Part shown: one piece after another, positions 24,037 to 36,619 of the stretch | Position numbering within the stretch: the first letter of the stretch is position 1 | How the letters are laid out: every line of letters begins with the position of its first letter | From: Zantedeschia hybrid cultivar | Lineage: Eukaryota; Streptophyta; Magnoliopsida; Alismatales; Araceae | Reading direction: 5' to 3' | Length of the DNA stretch: 64,000 nt | NCBI GenBank assembly: GCA_030544215.1 | Contig: JARZZO010000003.1 | Coordinates: 34,662,379 to 34,726,378, forward strand | Position numbers and translations under genes: made by a program | Notes under the pieces: generated by a model | The model's database searches: none | What the model was told of the DNA's origin: nothing | What the model saw: only the letters and a program-made list of their open reading frames with translations

Positions 24037-25787
24037 ATGCCCACACGTAGCGGCACAGATTTCCACATGTCTGCACCAGCGTCAGGTTTGCAGGCGGGGT
24101 CCCCGAATATCCCTGATATAGCCGAGTTGGTTAGCCAGCTCATGCACCGTATGGATGGTTGGGACCAGTGCCTTGGAAGTTTGGGAGAATCGGTTTGTTC
24201 TGTGGAGAATAGAGTCGACGATTTTGAGCGTATGGTCCAGGATCTAGCCGGCGTTATGGGAGCGCCGAGAGGTCTTCTCAGGGTCCAGGTTTGGTGCGGG
24301 CTGTAGAGAGACATAACCCGAACCCAGCCCCACACCCTCTCCGCCGTCTTGCCCCTCACGTGGAGGTTCCGCCGAGAGTTGACCCGGCTGATGAGCCATG
24401 ACTTGCCGATGACGGTATTGATTATGATCCACGGGATGAGTTGGTTGATCAGATTGTGGCACGTCAGCCTATGAGGCAGAATAGGCCGCGTGACCGGGAT
24501 GATGGTGCCGATCAGAGACGCGCGAGGCATCAGGGGGATAGGTTTGATCGTTATGACTATTGGGATCTTCGTGACAGTAATGATCGGTTAGAGCAGCACG
24601 CTCAGGACGTTCGATTCGATCGACACGATCGAGAGGATCAGCACGACTGTCGTGACCGAGTTGAGCGATATGACTGTGGTGATCGATATGATCGATACAC
24701 CCGTTAGGATCGACCCGATTTTGGTGAGGCGCCTAGATGCCATCGACGTCCGAGGGATCGGGATGATCTGGACGATCAGGATGATTTTGAGGAAGAGTGG
24801 AGGTCCCATCACGTCCCGAGGGACCTGGATGATCGTCGGGCCGCTTGTGCGGAGGTTAAACCCGAAGGTTTATCTTGACTGGGAGGCCGACATGAACCGT
24901 TACTTTGATTGGATGGGTATGATTGACGCCCGGCGAGCTCGATTCGCTATGATGAAGTTGACAGGCCAGGCTCAGACCTATTGGTCGAATGTCGAGGACC
25001 TGCTTGAACAACGTCGGCATGAATCCATCGAGTCGTGGGAAGACATGAAGGTCAAGTTGTGTGAGAAGTACCTTCCCCCGACTTACCGCCACCGCCTCAT
25101 TGATAGGTGGCAGAGTATCTCTCAGGGTACTCGTACTGTTTCTGAATACATTGCCGAGTTCGACGAGTACCTGATGAGATATGGGGCTCGAGAGGAGAGC
25201 GTGTTGACTCTTTCCCGCTTTCGGAAGGGTCTACGTCGTGTGTATCAACAAGAACTGTTCCGTCAGCACATAACAACCATTGAGCACGCCTATCAGGTCG
25301 TGAGAGAGATAGAGCAGTTTGAGCTTGAGGTGGAGTCACCCCCGCGTGCTAAGCCGACCTATTAGCGACCTTTTGATCAGTGTACCTCACCGGGAGTACC
25401 CAGAGGGTTCCAACCTTCAGGCTTGCTGACCCCAGTCGTCAGGACCCTCCCCCTCGTCCTCGTTTTCCTTAGAGGGACCCAGTGCCTGCTTTACCAGCTC
25501 CCCCGGTCCGTCCACCCATAGGAGCCCCGCCACCCAAACGGGAGGATAAGGGGAAGGCCCCAGCTATAGGAGAGTCCTCCCAGGAGGGTGGATCCCATGG
25601 TCGGTGCTTCAAGTGTCAGGGATTTGGACATTACCTGTCTCAGTGTCCGTTCCGAGCCATGATTCTGGGAGATGTAGATCCAGAGGAGTCCCAGCCCGAG
25701 CTGCAGACGGTGAGTTATGTAGCTGGTGATGAGATGGCAGATGATTTTCACTCTAAGGGAGAGTTTATGGGTTGCATCTATACTTAG
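24037..25787 (+). pseudogene. chromovirus gag (capsid region and zinc knuckle)
   Basis: A first open stretch (24037-24306) encodes a PDIAELVSQL-type N-terminus. The capsid-like retrotransposon gag domain lies in the frame 24652-25365 (YLDWEADMNRYFDWMGM, then MMKLTGQAQTYW, WEDMKVKLCEKYLP and YIAEFDEYLMR). The zinc knuckle CFKCQGFGHYLSQC is at about 25606-25650, in the frame that continues into pol. At least one frameshift lies between 25365 and 25482, and stops break the N-terminal part. Gag would package the element's RNA; this copy cannot make a full product. Confidence 0.8.
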
Positions 25788-25838
25788 TTTCTGTGGGATG
25801 GTGGTAGTGAGGATCTTCCTAATGATGGTAGGATTGGC

Positions 25839-28800
25839 GTGGTTAGATGCATCTTGACCCACCCAAAAGTGTGTGATGATTGGCGCCGCACCACCATTTT
25901 TCACACCTACTACCGTGTTGATGGCAAGGTGTGCAAGGTGATTATTAACTGTGGAAGTTGCATTAATGCAATCTCCACTAATGCCGCTGCGCGCCTTGGG
26001 CTGATTGCCATTGACCACCCTCGTCCCTATCGTGTATCCTGGGTGGATTCTACTTCCATTCCGATCTAAACGAGGTGTCTCGTTCCCATTTACTTTCCAC
26101 CGTATGAGGATAAGATTTGGTGTGACGTCCTACCTATGGAGGTCGGGAGCCTTATTCTTGGCAGGCCTTGGCTATATGATATGGACGCTACCCTCCAGGA
26201 TCGGTCCAACACTTGCATATTTCAGTACGGCGACCTGCTCATCACTTTACAGCCCTCCTGACCTAGGTCGCCCTCTCAGCAGGGGACTTCTCAGGAGAGT
26301 TCTTTGGCATCCCCGAGTACCCCTCCTACTTCTGATGCTGCTATCCCCTCCAGCACCACGCCTGTTGATCCATCCACCACTCTTAGCACGATTTTAGCGA
26401 GTACGTGTTCCAGTTCCCGTTCGACCCGATTGGACATCCTCAGCACTTGCGAGCCTTCCCTCCTTGGCACACCTTCTACTGTGGCTTTACAGCTTATTTC
26501 TGTCAGGGAGTTTGAGCATGATTTAGTTGAGAGTGACTATGTGTTTCTTTTAGCAGTTAGAGAGGTTACTACAGAGACCCTGAGTGAGCACCCTATTGAG
26601 GTCACCTCTCTTCTTCAGGAGTTTCAAGATATCTTTTCTGAAGATCTTCCAGAAGGGTTACCGCCTATGCGTAATATCCAGCACGCCATCGATCTGATTC
26701 CGGGATCCACTTTGCCCAACCTGCCGTACTATCGTATGAATCCCACTGAGCATTCTGAGCTCCAGAGGCAGGTTTAGGAACTCCTGACGAGGGGCTCCAT
26801 TCGTAAGAGTATGAGCCCCTGCGCCGTCCCTGCACTCCTAACTTCAAAGAAAGACGGCATTTGGAGGATGTGTGTGGATAGCCATGCGATCAATCGCATC
26901 ACGGTAAGATATCGCTTTCCCATTCCCCGCCTTGATGATATGCTTGATATGATGGCGGGAGCCACTGTGTTTTCGAAGATCGATCTAAAGAGTGGTTATC
27001 ACCAGGTTCAGATCAGACCTGGGGATGAATAGAAGACGGTTTTCAAGACAAAAGATGGGTTTTACGAGTGGTTGGTCATGTCCTTTGGCCTGTCCAACGC
27101 CCCTAGTACCTTTATGCGGCTTATGACTCAGGTACTACGACTTTTCATTGGTACATTTTTGGTCGTGTACTTTAGCGATATCCTCATTTATAGCCGTTCT
27201 AGGGAGGACCACTTGGAGCACTTTCGGTAGGTGTGTCTTATCCTTCGTCGCGAGAGCTTGTATGGGAACCTTAAGAAGTGCGCTTTTATGATTGATCGAG
27301 TGATCTTCTTAGGGTTCATCGTTTCATCTGAGGGTGTTTCCGCTGATCCCGAAAAAGTCAGAGCGGTGGTAGAATGGCCTGAGTCGTAGTCTATCCATGA
27401 TGTGTAGAGTTTTCACGGCTTAGCGACGTTCTACCGTCGATTTATCCGTGGATTCAGCTCCATTACGGCTCCGATCACTGACTGTGTTCGGAAGGGAGCC
27501 TTCCATTGGATGAAGGCCGCTGCTTCGGCCTTTCATGACATCAAAGAGCGTATGACCCACGCACCTGTCCTTCGTCTGCCTGATTTTTCGAAGGTGTTTG
27601 AGGTCTCTTGTGATGCTTCTGGTGTCGGCATAGGTGGAGTTTTGAGTCAGGAGGGCCATCCTATTGCTTACTTCAACGAGAAACTGAACGACGCTAAGCT
27701 GAAGTACTCCGCCTATGATAAGGAGTTTTATGCGGTAGTGCAGACGTTGAGATATTGGAGACATTATCTGCTATCGCAGAAATTCGTGTTATACTCCGAT
27801 CATGAGGCACTTTGGTTTCTCCACGCCCAGAAGAAGTTGAACCTGAGACACAAACAATGGGTCGAGTTTCTTCAGGCCTATACTTTCGTCCTGAAGCACA
27901 AGGCGGGTGTGGAGAACCGCGTGGCTGACGCACTAAGCCGTTGATCTTCCCTATTATCAGTTGTCAGTGTAGAGGTCACGAGATTTGAGAGACTTTGGGA
28001 CGAGTATCTTACCTGTCCCGACTTTAGTCCTATCCACTCGACCCTTCAGTCCAGGCCCTCTAGATAGCACATTGAGTACATCCTTCAGGAGGGCTATATG
28101 TTTCGTGGGTCTAGGTTGTGCATTCCCCGGACTTCGGTCTGTGATTTCTTGACTTGGGAGATGCATGCTAGGGATCTAGCTGGTCACTTTGGCCGGAACA
28201 AGACCATTGAGCTTGTAGAGTATAGGTTCTTCTGGCCGAGCCTGAAGCGCGACGTTGCTCGTATCATTGCTCAGCGCCGTATATGCGCTACGGCGAAGCA
28301 GAAGAAGCAGAACACGGGTCTGTACACCCCTCTTCCCGTGTCGGATTGTCCGTGGCAGGATGTTAGTATGGATTTTGTCTTAGGCCTGCCTCGAACTGTC
28401 TGAAAGCACGATTCTATTATGGTCGTCGTTGATCGGTTTTCCAAAATGACACATTTTATTCCCTGTTCGAAGACGGCAGATGCATCTCGAGTGGCTCAGT
28501 TATTCTATGAGAGTGTGGTTTGTCTATATGGGCTACCCAAGACCATCGTCTCGGATCGGGATGTTCGCTTTGTTAGCTATTTTTGGAAGACCCTATGGCA
28601 TTTGATGGGCACCAAGCCTAAGTTATCCACTGCCTATCATCCTCAGACCGCTGGACAAACCGATGTCGTCAATCGGAGTCTGGGTGACTTACTGCGGTGC
28701 CTTGTGGGAGAGCGTACACGTGGTTGGGATCAGGTGCTATGGCAGGTTGAGTTTGCATACAATAGCTCGGTCAATAGGTCTACAGGCATGTGTCCGTTCG

Positions 28801-29526
28801 AGATCGTTACTGGTTATAGGCCTAGGGGACCCATAGACCTCGTTCCTTTATCCGTCCAGTCCCGCACGTCTAAGTCTATACAGTCCTTAGCTGATCACAT
28901 TAGGAGTATGCATGAGGATGTCTGTCATCACATCGAGATCAGTAATAAGCGCTACAAGCAAATGGCAGATGCACATCGGCAATTCCAGGAGTTTCATGAG
29001 GGTGATTACGTGATGATCATGGTTCGACTTGAGCGGTTTCCTTTAGGAACCGTCAATAAGCTACAAACTCGAGGAGCCGGCCCCTTCAGAGTGCTAAAAC
29101 GGATTGAACCGAACGCGTATGTGGTAGATCTACCTTCGGATCATGGCATCAGCAACACATTCAATGTCTCAGATTTGATGGCCTACCGGGACCCGGCAGT
29201 AATACCCAATGATCCGTTTGAGCCTTCTACCTCCCTTGAGAGCGATCAGACCCCTGAGTGTCCACTTCCAGCCTCTTTACCAGCACGACGAGAGCAGATT
29301 GATTATATACTGGACGAGCAGGTTGTCATTTCTAGGGATGGAGCCTATCAGCGCTATCTGGTCCACTAGAGAAGACGGCCGCCTACTGAGGACACGTGGA
29401 TTACGCGCGAAGAGTTACAACAGATTGATCCGGACCTTCTGGAGCGATATCAGAGTGGGCGAGACCCATACTCGACAGGGTCGAGTTCTTCCCAGCCGGG
29501 GAAGATTGGTGAGGATACCTGGATCT
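25839..29526 (+). pseudogene. chromovirus pol: protease, RT, RNase H, integrase, chromodomain
   Basis: One frame, the same as the zinc knuckle, runs without frameshift to about 29526 and is interrupted only by stops (for example 26067, 26775, 27030, 27942, 28401, 29367). Protease region: the expected catalytic Asp appears as Asn in VIINCGSC (25947). RT: FSKIDLKSGYHQ, then YFSD at 27168-27179, where YFDD is expected. RNase H: SCDASGVGIGGVL and DHEAL, apparently intact. Integrase: an HHCC-like region with one Cys replaced (AQRRIC), then MDFV, SDRDVRF and GQTDVVNR, where Glu is usual. Chromodomain at about 29287-29430, broken by TAG at 29367. Catalytic comparisons rest on family consensus from memory. 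Confidence 0.88.
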
Positions 29527-29589
29527 GATTCGACCCGACCCGCGTCTACCATCAGAGGAGGACGACTGCAGCGTTCCCAACATCTTTGT

Positions 29590-29917
29590 GGCTCAAAAAT
29601 TGACTTGTATTTATTTTGATGAGGATGCAATTGAGACTTGTGTACGGCCCATTATGAGACCCATTTATCAGTTTTTAATTTCTTTAGCATTTATCTGGGC
29701 AATTTTTTTGTTTTTATCTAGATTTAGGGATAATATGGTTATTTGCTTCATTAAGGTATTATTAGGGTTTTAAGCACTCTATTTATAGCATTGTAAATCT
29801 CCTTGGAGGCATTGATGAATGAATGATGAAGAATTTTCTTGCTGAGTTGCCGAAGCCATAGGTGTGTGTGCATTGGGCGTGAAGCCCTTCCCTTTCCTCT
29901 TGTTGTCTTCTTCTTCC

Positions 29918-29959
<42 letters not shown>

Positions 29960-30518
29960 TTCGTTGTCAACGCGAAAAACGCCCGCCCACAGTGCTCCCC
30001 ACGCCACGCGGTGCCCGGACCCCTTTCCTGCTCATCGCCGCCCACTAGCACCCTGTTCGCGGCCCACACATCTTCCCATTGATGCGCCCGGCAGAAGTCT
30101 CTGTGCGGCGTCTCCCATGCCCACCACTGCCTTCCAGCCCCATGTGGCGCAGTGAGGGGGTTCGCTCGCCCACCCATTGTTGTCCATGCCCGGACGAACT
30201 TCCCTCGTGCCCCCCCCCCCCCCCCCCCCCCAGTCGCCCTCGCTACGCGCCGCCGCCAGCGTGTCCCCAGCCCCCCACCTCGTCCTATATAGCCTAGGTG
30301 CATGTGCGCACGCGCCCCCCCACGAGGTTGCCAGCCCATACGGCCACGAGATTTCCCACCCATGTCCGCCTCACTCGCTGCGCCCGAGGCGTGTTAGATT
30401 CCGCCTACGTTCACAACGCCCTATGGGATTGGCGTAAAGCACCTCGCCTCCCCCTCCCCGCCTTTTCATCGCTCTTGTTGGCGCATGGAGACAAGAACCA
30501 CCGAACAGCGTGCCTCCC
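29590..30518. other. foreign GC-rich segment replacing the front of the 3' LTR
   Basis: It is not similar to the 5' LTR. 29745-29860 resembles a Ty1/copia-like U3/R region (TCTATTTATAGCATTGTAAA, then a GAATGAATGATGAAGAAT stretch). A (CT)n run follows at about 29922-29954, then GC-rich sequence with a C-run at about 30210-30230. No gene is recognised; long open frames on both strands reflect composition. Borders and any duplication could not be defined. Confidence 0.5.
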
Positions 30519-31016
30519 TTTGTGCGCCCAACTGCACTTGCCCCTTTGGTTGTCGTGCTGCGATGTTCGAAGCAACCTCGGGTTGCCTGTAGATTCCCTC
30601 TGTTCTGGCGTAACCCCACTTGACAGTGGGACGGTTAGTACTGGTTGGAACTCTTCCTATGCAACTTGCCGTTCTTTATATGGTTATGTTTGTTCCCGTG
30701 CTTGTGAGTTAAGAAATATAGCTACTTCATTATTTACCACTGCCGGATTGTGAGTACGAGGATCCGTTCCATAGTTCGATTTGAGAGCATTTAACGTGTT
30801 GTGAGTGTCCTAGTCTTTCGGTAGTTCCTACTACCGGAGATCCTATTCGTCTATTCATTACGAGAGGACGATTCCCGAGATTGCCTGTGCTTGAGTTGCG
30901 TAGTTATTTTCATGAATACGTGGAATATTTTGTGGGTATTTGCTGTTCGTTTATTACGCTCTTGCTGTTCTCGGATCGTGACATTAGTTTGGAGCCTTTT
31001 TGGTCGTCGTCCTGCA
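30519..31016 (+). repeat. truncated 3' LTR of the chromovirus
   Basis: Collinear with 23365-23858 over about 495 bp (from TTTGTGCGCCCAA to GTCGTCC..CA). Differences are mostly transitions and a few short indels. The front 3.3 kb expected from the 5' LTR is missing. Confidence 0.9.
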
Positions 31017-31570
31017 TTAATTAGTTTCCTAAACTTTCCATTCTTTTCTTTGACAATCAATCATAAGTATAATTTAATGATAATAATTAGTAATAATAAT
31101 TATAATAAGATAACATAATTTAATAAAAGTCAATTCATGGAAGGAATAAGTCACATCATTTCTATCTTTTGCTTTTTTCTAATACTTTCTTAGTCGGTCA
31201 CCATGCCAACTAGGTCACTCATTTTTTAACCTGAAATGGTAGGAATAACCACTCATTAGTGATCGTAGGGTGGCTAAGTAGGCCCCCACTGACAGTCCCT
31301 TTAGCCTCCACATGTCCACCCCTGAGAGTCTCCAGATACTTAATTGGATGAGGTGGAAAAATAAGAGTATGTGGTTTCTTAACCATATAGTCCACGTCCT
31401 AATCATGAGTGCAATCAAGAACATGGAATGCAAAATCGGTCGATCCCAAGTCGGATTGGCCGGAGGTGATCTAATTATGGAGGGGAACTAGCCATTCCCC
31501 CCTCAGTTCCATAGGAATCAGCCTGAATTAGCCGAGATCAACTGATCCTGGCTAATTCAAGCATTTAGCT
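31017..31570. other. intron sequence, nothing recognised
   Basis: AT-rich, no coherent frame, no repeat ends noted. Confidence 0.5.
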
Positions 31571-31574
31571 TTTT

Positions 31575-33320
31575 TTTAATGACAGGATCGGCCCGTATTG
31601 GGCCGAATCGGACATAGATTGACCGATCTAGACCCCATTCAGACCTGATACAGGCTGATCTAGATCCCCTCTTAAGGTGTTGTTGTTGCTGTTGCTGTGT
31701 GCGTCTACTGCTGCTGGTTGCCGCTGTGTACTGCTGTTGACCGCTACTGGTGTCGCCGCTGGCCTGCTGAAATAGATTGTTTGTTTCTAAGTTGGAGAAG
31801 TTGGTCTATTACCACTACAATATGCACCTACAGATAAAGCAAATTCAAGAAGGGTAAAAGCTTGAACGAAAATGATTTACGGAATTTACTGGCAGAGCAG
31901 TTGATGAGCCAATAGTACAACAAATACATGTGGACGACTTGCGAGATGAAGAACACCCATTGCATGTTTGGGTGGAGACGAGAGCAGAGAGAGATGTACC
32001 TAAGTTTGATCCTCATGATCGGAATTAGACAGAAGGTGAATTAGATGGAGTAATTGTTCGAGATCCTGAATTTTAAGGAGAAGACAAAGCATGTTCATCT
32101 CTTCCTAAGAGGCGTCGACAGTCAGCCACACTACCAAAAACTGCTAGTAAACTCTCAGCCAACACTCAGAAGAGTGGTTTCTCAGTTGGATCTAAAAGGA
32201 AAAAAAGGCAGGCCTAATGACAACTTCATTGTAGAAATCTAACAGCAGAAAGAAACAAAACTCAAAAGAAACGTCTAAACAACGTGTGGAAGAATCTGAA
32301 AAAGAACAAGAGGGAGACACAAGTAGAGTTGGGCATACTAGGGAGACACTTGCTGAGACCCCAACCTGATCACCTCATTTAGCTAGCTTGTACGAGGCAG
32401 AGAAATACAAGTACAATGGTTAAAAGAAAAACAAGGCAAGTCGGGAGTGATGACTCCACATAGGCACCATATGATGATGATGATGGTGGTGTGGTGGTGG
32501 TGGTGGTGGTGGTGGTGGTGATGATGATGGTGATGATGGTGATGATGATGATGCTGTTGCTACTAGAGTAATAGGAGGTTATGGGCTTGGGAGTAGTTTT
32601 TTAAGATATGAAGATTACTCTGCACCTCCAAGTCAACAAGAAGGACGCCAAGGGGAAGGACAAGGACAATAAGGGAGATATGAAGGCCAACAGAGACAAA
32701 CATAATATGATTGGGGATATGGATCTTCTTATCCACCCATTTTTCATCTGTTTACACTACCATATTCAGACATCAGCAACACTCTTAAGGGGTATTATGG
32801 ACATTCACCTATTCAATATGGCATTTTTGTCCCTCCAGTACAGTAAAAAGAAAGCTCAAGTCAACAAGCAAACACACCTCGAGGTATTCGAAAGGGATTT
32901 TAATATTTTGCAAACTCTTTATTTAGCTATTGGTATCCAGAGTATATGCAGTCAGATTATAGACCGCCAGTTCAAACTTATGAGCCGGATGATGAAGGAT
33001 CACAAATGTGATCTTCGTATGGTATTTTTCATTTATTTCATGTTAAAAATTTCATAACTTGTCTTTTTTAATTAGCGTACAACAATAACTATTAGTATCT
33101 TTAATGTTCTCTTTTGATGGGTGTGTATGATTTGTATTCATTTTTATTATGCATTCATTGAATAACATGTTTACATTTTTCATAATTTTTTCTTTTTTTC
33201 AGCTTTTTTCTCAAAATTAAATAATTTTTTAATTGGGCCGATCTAGGATTGGCCTGATTCATGTGGATCAGCCTGATCTGGATTGGATCAGGATCATCGA
33301 TGTCCAATCCGGACACCCGA
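31575..33320 (+). pseudogene. hAT-type transposon remnant, internally deleted
   Basis: Both ends are dense in GATC/GGCCGAT words (31580-31665 and 33235-33320), like subterminal repeats. Inside, about 31893-32015 translates to DEPIVQQIHVDDLRDEEHPL and then VWVETRAERD, which resembles the end of the hAT dimerisation region. A (GGT)n/(GAT)n run follows at 32466-32556. A Gln/Tyr/Pro-rich tail to about 33020 shares SSQQANTPRGI, LFSY and PDDEG with the copy at 841-1532. Stops and frame changes are frequent. The catalytic core is absent, so this is a decayed or non-autonomous copy. Confidence 0.5.
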
Positions 33321-34990
33321 CCCGATCCAGAATTCCATGATCAAGAAGGGTCATTGTCCTGTACCTAAAGTCGATAGACTCAAGTATTGACTCAAACTCC
33401 ATAAGAAAGGATATGCTCTGTGTTCGAGTAGCACCAATCATAAGGAGCATGATCCGATGACCCCATATCCCCAAGGGACAGTTGTATGGGCCCATCCGCT
33501 GATGCAGTGATGTCACTTCATACTTGTCAGAATAAAGCGTCGTTCGAGGAATCTTAATTTGAAAGGAAAGCCTTACAACTTCCATTCACATATAGGATAT
33601 TCGAATGATCTTTAATGAATTCTTTCATACTTAGGTTTCATCTTTCATTGTTTGCCTTCACAACATCATGAGGTGATAGCTCTTCTTTGTCACATAATAT
33701 TATAAAGTATTTTCCATATGGTAAATATAGAAAGAAAGACTTCAGCTTTACTTTATATAATAGGATCTTTAAGCCTTAAGTTAGGGGGGGTTCATGTTCA
33801 TCCTCTAATAAGAAATGTTTCTCCTAATGTCACTAAATTTCTATTGGCATAATTGTAGGGCTTTTATAATGGAACTCCTTTCTTTTAGACCACCAAATGT
33901 ACACAAATTGCACCTTGCACCAATCTGATTTTCATTGAGTAATCATCTTAACAATGGTCTTGGAGGAAATCATGATCTTTATGTTTAGGGTTCCTCCACC
34001 AATATGCAAACCCTAGTCTTTAAACAGGATTTCAGTTAAGAACATGATGTGATCCTCAAAACTGCGAATAAAAATCCATATCGCATGCAGTCCATTGACA
34101 AGATGAAGAGAAGATCTTTAACTAAAGAATATTGATAATAATGATACTCTTCATCAAAATTCCTCTACTCAACTAATCATTGTAGTTCTAGGTGGGAACA
34201 ACTTCAAAGGTACCAAGGGTTCAAGAAAAGATTTCAACGTTAATCTCCATTATAGAATCTTTAAACTAATAAATATCACCCCTTTAGCCAAACTTTCCTC
34301 AATCTAGGGGTTGTCTTATAAGTTATCATGCTGTTCACTTGTAAATATGCTATAATGTAAGTAGCATAGTGGGGAAAGTAATGAGATTCTGGAAAGGTCA
34401 TTAGGTATTCTAAGTTACTTTCTAATCATAGGGTGTTTTCCCATGTATGCCGATAAAAGGAGTGTAGAATATTAAATATTTCAGATTTTATTAGCTTGAA
34501 ATACAAGCCCAATTGCTGCTGCAAGTGACTGCAATTAAAATTCAGAAATCTGAATCATTGTTTTTAGGGGAATATACCCAGTCTTCACAAAGAAAACATG
34601 TGATCGTATATGAAGCAATACATATCCATATGTGAACAATTTGTAACAATTCGTCTGTTGCTGTACCCTAATCCCTAATTGAACTTTTCCTATTTCAACT
34701 TTTGAAACATGCAGAATTGATTTATTTACATGATATGCATGCAAGTATTCGCTTATTAAAAGAATCTAACTTCCTTGGTAGGACTTTGGTTCTATTATGT
34801 AAATGTCTTCTTGTTCACTCCCTCAAACCCATGTCTTGTTCAATCCAAAACTTTTAAGCATATGAGGAAGGGAGAAAACATACTAGCAATCTTATTTTCT
34901 CATGACCACTTTTAAGAAATAAAATGGGACAGCATCTTCCGTTCATGCATCTTTTACTGCCCTTAAACCACCCCAAAAGGGAGCAAAGAG
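33321..34990. other. intron sequence, nothing recognised
   Basis: AT-rich. The minus-strand frame at 33268-33585 is open but I do not recognise its product. No transposon ends found. Confidence 0.45.
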
Positions 34991-34993
34991 GTA

Positions 34994-35228
34994 TTACTAA
35001 TTCCCCCGGTGTGGATCTACATGTTGTTAATAGATCGGTAAGGTATTTGTTCCGACAGATAACTCTTCTATAGAGTTCATTAATATCTGAACTTGTTAAT
35101 TTACCCCCATCTATTTGAATGATGGGTCTTAACTCAAGAGGAAGAACTGGTAATAGGCACAAAACCATCCGTCCTGGTTCTACATTTGTTCGAATAAAAT
35201 GTTTAGCTAATTCGTGCTGCACAGCTGA
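34994..35228 (-). pseudogene. rpoC1: nuclear insert of plastid rpoC1 (RNA polymerase beta' subunit fragment)
   Basis: On the minus strand it reads HELAKHFIRTNVEP, then VLCLLPVLPLELRPIIQIDG, SSDINELYRRVI and RSTPGEL, an internal piece of plastid rpoC1. Similarity stops sharply after RSTPGEL. The sequence beyond (towards 34860) does not match the plastid continuation I know, and the left neighbour is unrelated low-complexity sequence. A few substitutions (for example Arg-Met where Glu-Trp-Met is usual) suggest decay after transfer. With no ends of the plastid gene it cannot function. Confidence 0.85.
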
Positions 35229-36600
35229 AGGTCTGGTTCCTCAGGGGTTGCAAGGTTTGGAGAGGCTCCCCTCTCTTCTCCTTTAGCAGCTTCTCTTCCT
35301 CTTGCCTTTCTCTTCTTTTTCTCACCTTCTAATTTTGCTTCTTCTACAGCTTTCTCTCTTTCCCTCTCTATCTCGCTCTCTTTCACTCCCAATCTTTCCC
35401 TCTCTTCCTCTCTCTCAGCGGCTGCTGATTGCTAAGGATGAGGATGGAGACGGCAGCCCACCTTTTATAGGAGGTGAAGGAGGTGGCCTTGGAGGTGGCT
35501 GAACCGCCACTCTCCTAATGGGCCTATTGAAAGAGGTGGCTGAACTGCCACTCTCCTAATGGGCCTATTAATACCCACAAAAAGTGGCCCAATAAGAGTC
35601 CACTACCCTTAAACTAGCAGCCTATTATGGGCCCACCTAAAAACCACATAAAACAGGGCCCAGTATTTTAAGCCCTATGAGGCCCATTAGACAAGGCCTA
35701 TTAAGGGCCCAATGGTGTTTAGGGAAAACTTAAATTAAACCCCTAATCTTCAAACAATTTCTTTTTAACCTTTAGCTATTAAAATTTCTGTTCACACCCC
35801 TAGATTTATAATTAGTACCTTTAGATTGATTTTGGATGTGTTGAAAATTTAGATTTAAGATCCTAACTTTGTCTTTTTCGTAGTTAAACCCTGTATTCTT
35901 TAAAATTGCATTTATATTCCTGCAATTATTTTCAAGTCCTTACAGCCCATGGCCACTGCCTCTAAGGCATATCAATGCAATTTGAGCTGGCTTGACTTGA
36001 ATTGTGACTGCTCGAGTGTGTTTCTTGCCCTATCATATGGGTTACATCAAGTCAATCATCAATTCAAACCCACACTATGACTCGGCAAACTATTCAGCAT
36101 CATCATTGGATGGGCCCCAGAATAGATTCAGCATGGTCTATACCATGTGGTCATCGAGACCACAAAAGTGACGCAAAGGTTGCACTTCAGATGTGTCATA
36201 ACAGCATCATCAGTTTGACCTTGGTTTATGTCTCAGAAAAAACAAGAACTAATGTGAAACATGTGAAAGGCACCAGTCAGATTGATCCAGCAAACCATGC
36301 TTGGCAAGGCCATTGTTGGACTGGCCCCACACAAGAGATTCAGGATGCTCCCAACCATGGTCATTGAAACGACCACAAAAGTGACCCATAAATATAAACA
36401 CTTAAATTTCTTAATGAGTTTGCAAAATAGAAAACTTTAACATTAAGCCTCCAATATTTCAAAGTGGGTACGTCAATACCAACAATCAGCATAAAAGGAC
36501 TATAACATTCTTTGGATATTATTTTCATGGAGACCATAAGTCAAACTTTCCACCACATAAGGATATCCTTTCCAAAAAAGAAGAAATTACTTTACAGCTA
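35229..36600. other. intron sequence with low complexity and a diverged duplication
   Basis: A CT-rich tract at 35300-35430, GGTGG-rich sequence at 35470-35560, and two similar blocks around 36111-36172 and 36321-36385 (both ending GACCACAAAAGTGAC). No gene recognised. Confidence 0.5.
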
Positions 36601-36619
36601 GAATCATTTTTGGGGGAGG

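Larger units (their letters stand above)
20008..31016 (+). mobile_element. chromovirus (Ty3/gypsy, Tekay/Del-like), inactive
   Basis: Order: 5' LTR (20008-23858), primer-binding site (23865), gag, protease, reverse transcriptase, RNase H, integrase, chromodomain, then a truncated 3' LTR (30519-31016). The order, the chromodomain and the long LTR fit the Tekay/Del group of chromoviruses; the subgroup is inferred. Point stops and altered catalytic residues make it inactive. No 5-bp target duplication was found: the outer flanks (CTGTT and TTAAT) differ, and the front of the 3' LTR is missing. Confidence 0.85.

Noticed and set aside
24037..24707. Two overlapping frames at the gag start as separate genes
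   Set aside because: They are pieces of one decayed gag in shifted frames.
29779..30753. Long open frames on both strands in GC-rich sequence
   Set aside because: GC-rich composition lacks stops; no domain is recognisable and both strands are equally open.
33268..33585. 105-residue minus-strand frame as possible organelle insert
   Set aside because: I could not match it to any plastid or mitochondrial gene.
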